NCBI GenBank assembly: GCA_015487985.1
Contig: WFOP01000001.1
Coordinates: 1 to 7,545 of the forward strand
Direction of reading: 5' to 3'
DNA length: 7,545 nt
Source: Hyphomicrobiales bacterium
Lineage (GTDB): Bacteria; Pseudomonadota; Alphaproteobacteria; Rhizobiales; Devosiaceae
In this document: positions 5,346-7,545 of the stretch, one piece after another
Layout of the letters: every line of letters begins with the position of its first letter
How positions within the stretch are numbered: the first letter of the stretch is position 1
Made by a program: the position numbers and the translations under genes
The notes under the pieces: model-generated
What the model was told of the DNA's origin: nothing
Databases searched by the model: none
What the model saw: only the letters and a program-made list of their open reading frames with translations

Positions 5346-5873
5346 TTATTTACCCGCCATCGCAATGGAATCAAGCACCACCTGGCGCGCTTCATTCACC
5401 CCGACAATTTTGTCGATTTTGGCCCATTTTCCCGGCTCGAGGTCTTTGTAATGGGTAAAAAAATGCACCACTTTCTGCACTTCGATTTCCGGCAGATCCG
5501 ACACGTCCTTGATCCCGTCATAGGCCGCCGTGAGTTTGGATACCGGCAAAGCGATCAGCTTCTCGTCGCGCCCCCCGTCGTCTTCCATCAGCAAGACCCC
5601 GATCGGGCGACACCGGATAACACCGCCCGGAATAATCGGGCGCGTATTCATCACCATCACATCCAGCGGGTCCCCGTCACCACAAAGCGTATGGGGCACA
5701 AAACCATAATTTCCCGGATAGCGCATCGGCGTATAAAGAAAACGATCCACAAACAAGGCTTCGCTGTCCTTGTCAAATTCATACTTGATGGGTTCGCCCC
5801 CAACCGGCACTTCAATAATCACGTTGATATCGTCGGGGGGATTTTTACCAATCGAAATTTTGGAGATATTCAT
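5346..5873 (-). CDS. ppa: Inorganic pyrophosphatase, family I
   Basis: A 175-residue soluble enzyme, the usual length for bacterial family I, that hydrolyses pyrophosphate to two phosphates with Mg2+ and so pulls nucleotide and polymer synthesis forward. The signature DGDPLDVMV is at 66-74. All known active-site residues of the E. coli enzyme are present with numbering shifted by one: E21, K30, E32, R44, Y56, D66, D68, D71, D98, D103, K105, Y142 and K143. It should be a cytoplasmic homohexamer by family. The ATG at 5873 has AGGG about 11 bases upstream, slightly far, but homologs begin at the same MNI-x-x-I segment. The gene is transcribed alone, away from the exported protein gene at 6036 and towards yggT, and ends at a strong shared terminator. 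A hairpin at 5904-5927 lies in its leader or promoter. Confidence 0.97.
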   Translation of the reverse strand: MNISKISIGKNPPDDINVIIEVPVGGEPIKYEFDKDSEALFVDRFLYTPMRYPGNYGFVPHTLCGDGDPLDVMVMNTRPIIPGGVIRCRPIGVLLMEDDGGRDEKLIALPVSKLTAAYDGIKDVSDLPEIEVQKVVHFFTHYKDLEPGKWAKIDKIVGVNEARQVVLDSIAMAGK

Positions 5874-5903
5874 CTGCTGTTCAGCCCTGTTTTATTAAAG
5901 AAT

Positions 5904-5927
5904 GGACCAGTGATATTTAACCGGTCC
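5904..5927. promoter_or_regulatory. Inverted repeat upstream of ppa
   Basis: GGACCAGT (5904-5911) and ACCGGTCC (5920-5927) pair over eight positions with one G-T wobble around an 8-base AT-rich loop. It lies 30 to 54 bases upstream of the ppa start. It could be an operator over the ppa promoter or a hairpin in the ppa leader. The rest of the divergent gap (5874-6035) also has GCGCTT/AAGCGC at 5962-5984 with an 11-base spacer, but no clear promoter pair. Confidence 0.4.
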
Positions 5928-6035
5928 TTGTGATCAATTTAATTGCACTCAATTTTGCTGAGCGCTTTTTGGACTATGAAGCGCCCAAATTGCAAGCCAT
6001 ATTAGACACACCGACCTCCAACAGGAAAAACAATA

Positions 6036-6677
6036 ATGCTGAACCACACTTTACGATATAACAAACCGTTTTACCTGGCGGCTTTGCTGGCGCTGCTCCC
6101 TTTCTTTGCTACCGGCGCACAGGCGCAAAATTCCACCGGGGAAATCAGCTCTGCCTATTCAAAACTTGACCTTGATGAATGTCGCCTGTTGACCCAGGCC
6201 GAATTGGGCCTGCCCGAACTCACAGAAGAAGAAATGGGAATAGCCGGGGGCCAATGGCTGTGTGTGGGATACAACAATTCCATCATCTATGCCGCAGAAG
6301 GCGATTTGCGCATGTTCGTATCCTACGGGGCCAACGCCATGAACGAACGCGCCGCAGAACAAACCCTGCCCGCCTTTAATTTTGTCGGCGACACAATCGA
6401 ATGGCGGGTGCAAAAGGTCAACGGCGCCTGGGTCCCCTTTGCCACCATTTTGCGCTGGCATACGGAATCAGGGGACATGGCGCAGGACAAGGGCGAAGTA
6501 TTGGTGGTGACCAAATTGGAACCGGGCAACACCTGCCATGTGGCCTATATTGATGCAAAAATGCCGATTTTGGACAACCCGAAGCTGAATGCAAACGAAA
6601 TTGCCCGCCAGTTCGCCGATAATGAAGTGGCAGGATTTGATTGTCAAACCGACGATATATTGCTTTATCCCTCCTGA
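6036..6677 (+). CDS. Exported protein of unknown function with four cysteines
   Basis: A 213-residue protein with a clear signal peptide: basic start, hydrophobic stretch YLAALLALLPFFATG (13-27) and AQA before Q31 as cleavage site, so it should be periplasmic or secreted. There is no lipobox. The mature part has four cysteines (C49, C76, C167, C203) and the segments SAYSKLDLDECRLL, AEGDLRMFVSYG, QTLPAFNFVGDTIEWRV and TCHVAYIDAK. I recall similar uncharacterised proteins in other Alphaproteobacteria with this layout, but no function. The even cysteine number suggests two disulfides. The ATG at 6036 has AGGA 9 bases upstream. It starts divergently from ppa and is followed after 14 bases by the nucleosidase gene, so the two are probably co-transcribed. 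No enzyme motif is visible; a small binding or inhibitor-like domain is only a guess. Confidence 0.82.
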   Translation: MLNHTLRYNKPFYLAALLALLPFFATGAQAQNSTGEISSAYSKLDLDECRLLTQAELGLPELTEEEMGIAGGQWLCVGYNNSIIYAAEGDLRMFVSYGANAMNERAAEQTLPAFNFVGDTIEWRVQKVNGAWVPFATILRWHTESGDMAQDKGEVLVVTKLEPGNTCHVAYIDAKMPILDNPKLNANEIARQFADNEVAGFDCQTDDILLYPS

Positions 6678-6691
6678 TTGGCCAAAATATC

Positions 6692-7324
6692 ATGAGCTAT
6701 AAAATCAAAACCGCCGGGCCTCATACGCTGCTCTATGTAATGGCGGCAGATGCTGAATATGGGCCTCACCTGCAAAAAGCCATCTCACCCTTGTTCACCG
6801 GCGTTGGCCCGGTGGAGGCCGCCATTGCCCTCACCCGCACCCTTGGCGATCTTGAGGCAAAGTCCGCCCTCCCCGATTTTGTGATTTCCCTTGGCTCCGC
6901 AGGGTCCCGGGAGCTGACCCAAACCCACATCTATCAGGCCAGCCACGTTTCCTATCGCGACATGGATGCCTCATTGCTCGGCTTTGAAAAGGGCACAACA
7001 CCCTTTCTTGACTTAGGCGCGGAACTGGAACTGTTCCCCCTGCTGCCAGATACGCAAAAAGCCACCCTGTCCACCGGCGCAAAAGTCATTTCCGGGAGCG
7101 ATTACAACAGCATTGACGCGCAGATGGTGGATATGGAAACCTTCGCCCTCAAGCGCACCTGCCAGACATTTGATTTGCCCCTGATTGCCCTGCGCGGCAT
7201 TTCCGATGGCGCGCACGACCTCACCGGCCTGCTCAGTTGGACGCAATACCTGCATATTATTGATGAAAAACTGGCAGTGGCAGTGAACCAACTGGAAAAA
7301 ACCTTAAAGAATAACCAGCTTTAG
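6692..7324 (+). CDS. mtnN: 5'-methylthioadenosine/S-adenosylhomocysteine nucleosidase-like protein
   Basis: A 210-residue PNP/UDP-family nucleosidase, slightly shorter than E. coli MtnN. It is predicted to split adenine from methylthioadenosine, S-adenosylhomocysteine and 5'-deoxyadenosine, relieving product inhibition of SAM-dependent enzymes. Family features are MAADAEYGP (17-25) with E22 at the place of catalytic E12, the glycine-rich TGVGPVEAA (36-44), SLGSAGS (66-72), VDMETFA (146-152) with ribose-binding E149, and RGISDGAHDL (168-177) with the catalytic acid D172. I chose the ATG at 6692, 14 bases after the preceding stop, because family proteins start shortly before this first strand. 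No Shine-Dalgarno precedes it, so translation may be coupled to the upstream gene. An in-frame TTG at 6641 with AGGA 5 bases upstream would add 17 residues and overlap that gene. Exact substrate range is inferred. Confidence 0.88.
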   Translation: MSYKIKTAGPHTLLYVMAADAEYGPHLQKAISPLFTGVGPVEAAIALTRTLGDLEAKSALPDFVISLGSAGSRELTQTHIYQASHVSYRDMDASLLGFEKGTTPFLDLGAELELFPLLPDTQKATLSTGAKVISGSDYNSIDAQMVDMETFALKRTCQTFDLPLIALRGISDGAHDLTGLLSWTQYLHIIDEKLAVAVNQLEKTLKNNQL

Positions 7325-7339
7325 GGCCGCCAAAAAAAG
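7325..7339. other. 15-base gap between convergent mtnN and typA
   Basis: The two stop codons face each other at 15 bases. On the minus strand a run of seven T (7332-7338) directly follows the typA stop, and AGCTTT (7317-7322) can pair weakly with AAAGCT (7336-7341). No GC-rich stem is present for either gene. Confidence 0.5.
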
Positions 7340-7545
7340 CTACCCCTCAACACCTTTTTCAAAGGCCTGTGCCGCCCGCATGGCCCGTTTGCGATCATGG
7401 GGGTCCATGTGAATTTTGCGCAGCCGAATGGATTTGGGCGTCACCTCCACATATTCATCGTCGGTGATATAGCCAAGGGACTGCTCAAGAGTCAGCCGTT
7501 TTGGCGTAGTCAGACGCACCGCTTCATCCTTGGACTGGGTGCGGA
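7340..7545 (-). CDS. typA: GTP-binding protein TypA/BipA (C-terminal part, cut by window edge)
   Basis: The last 67 codons are present. The translation includes [20 protein letters not shown], then [20 protein letters not shown], and ends [13 protein letters not shown] before TAG at 7342-7340. This is the TypA/BipA C-terminal domain, where E. coli has DEAVVL, RMTLEQAL, DDELVEVTP and SIRIRKRHL in the same order. TypA is a translational GTPase related to EF-G and LepA that binds the ribosome and helps ribosome assembly and growth in stress or cold. The C-terminal domain seen here is the part that contacts the ribosome. The GTPase domain would lie to the right, outside the window. The gene converges with mtnN. 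Confidence 0.95.
   Translation of the reverse strand, partial: RTQSKDEAVRLTTPKRLTLEQSLGYITDDEYVEVTPKSIRLRKIHMDPHDRKRAMRAAQAFEKGVEG

Noticed and set aside
5253..5933. A 226-codon plus-strand open frame opposite ppa
   Set aside because: It runs through the terminator and the antisense of a fully conserved pyrophosphatase; composition is His/Arg/Phe rich and non-protein-like.
555..7324. A functional link in which mtnN removes methylthioadenosine made by the acyl synthase
   Set aside because: That link holds for SAM-using homoserine-lactone synthases; FeeM-type enzymes use acyl-carrier protein and an amino acid, and the genes are over 5 kb apart.

Overview
The window looks like a chromosomal segment from a Gram-negative alphaproteobacterium of moderate GC content, possibly a marine Rhizobiales-like lineage. 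The evidence is a set of protein families whose sequence style fits that group: a TerB-like COG4103 protein, YggT, a family I pyrophosphatase with E. coli-type active site, a methylthioadenosine/S-adenosylhomocysteine (MTA/SAH) nucleosidase of the 'MAADAEYGP' type, the C-terminus of TypA/BipA, and a TRAP-transporter binding protein. No species can be named from the sequence alone. I see no tRNA, rRNA, insertion sequence, phage gene or CRISPR array.

Layout, left to right. (1) 1-193, minus: N-terminus of a periplasmic DctP-type TRAP substrate-binding protein, cut by the window edge. (2) 194-554: a 361-base gene-free stretch with short dyads. (3) 555-1319, minus: a GNAT-fold acyl synthase of the FeeM/LuxI-like group, with a non-ATG start. 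(4) 1443-3785, minus: a six-TM PAS-GGDEF-EAL cyclic-di-GMP protein. These two may form a signalling pair. (5) 3786-3971: divergent promoter region. (6) 3972-4409, plus: a TerB-like small acidic protein. (7) 4410-4917: a 508-base gene-free region with consecutive hairpins ending in a very strong intrinsic terminator (a small-RNA candidate), followed by a structured leader. (8) 4918-5223, plus: YggT membrane protein, with a duplicated stop region, an 18-bp palindrome and a bidirectional terminator shared with (9) 5346-5873, minus: inorganic pyrophosphatase. (10) 6036-6677, plus: an exported four-cysteine protein of unknown function, followed 14 bases later by (11) 6692-7324, plus: MTA/SAH nucleosidase. 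(12) 7340-7545, minus: TypA/BipA C-terminus, convergent with 11 at only 15 bases.

The right half is mostly housekeeping: pyrophosphate removal, SAH/MTA recycling and ribosome-associated GTPase. The left half is signalling and transport. The points most worth a second look are the orphan terminator with its hairpin series at about 4575-4704, the FeeM-like synthase next to a c-di-GMP enzyme with palindromes in the gap between them, and the dyad-rich region around yggT.
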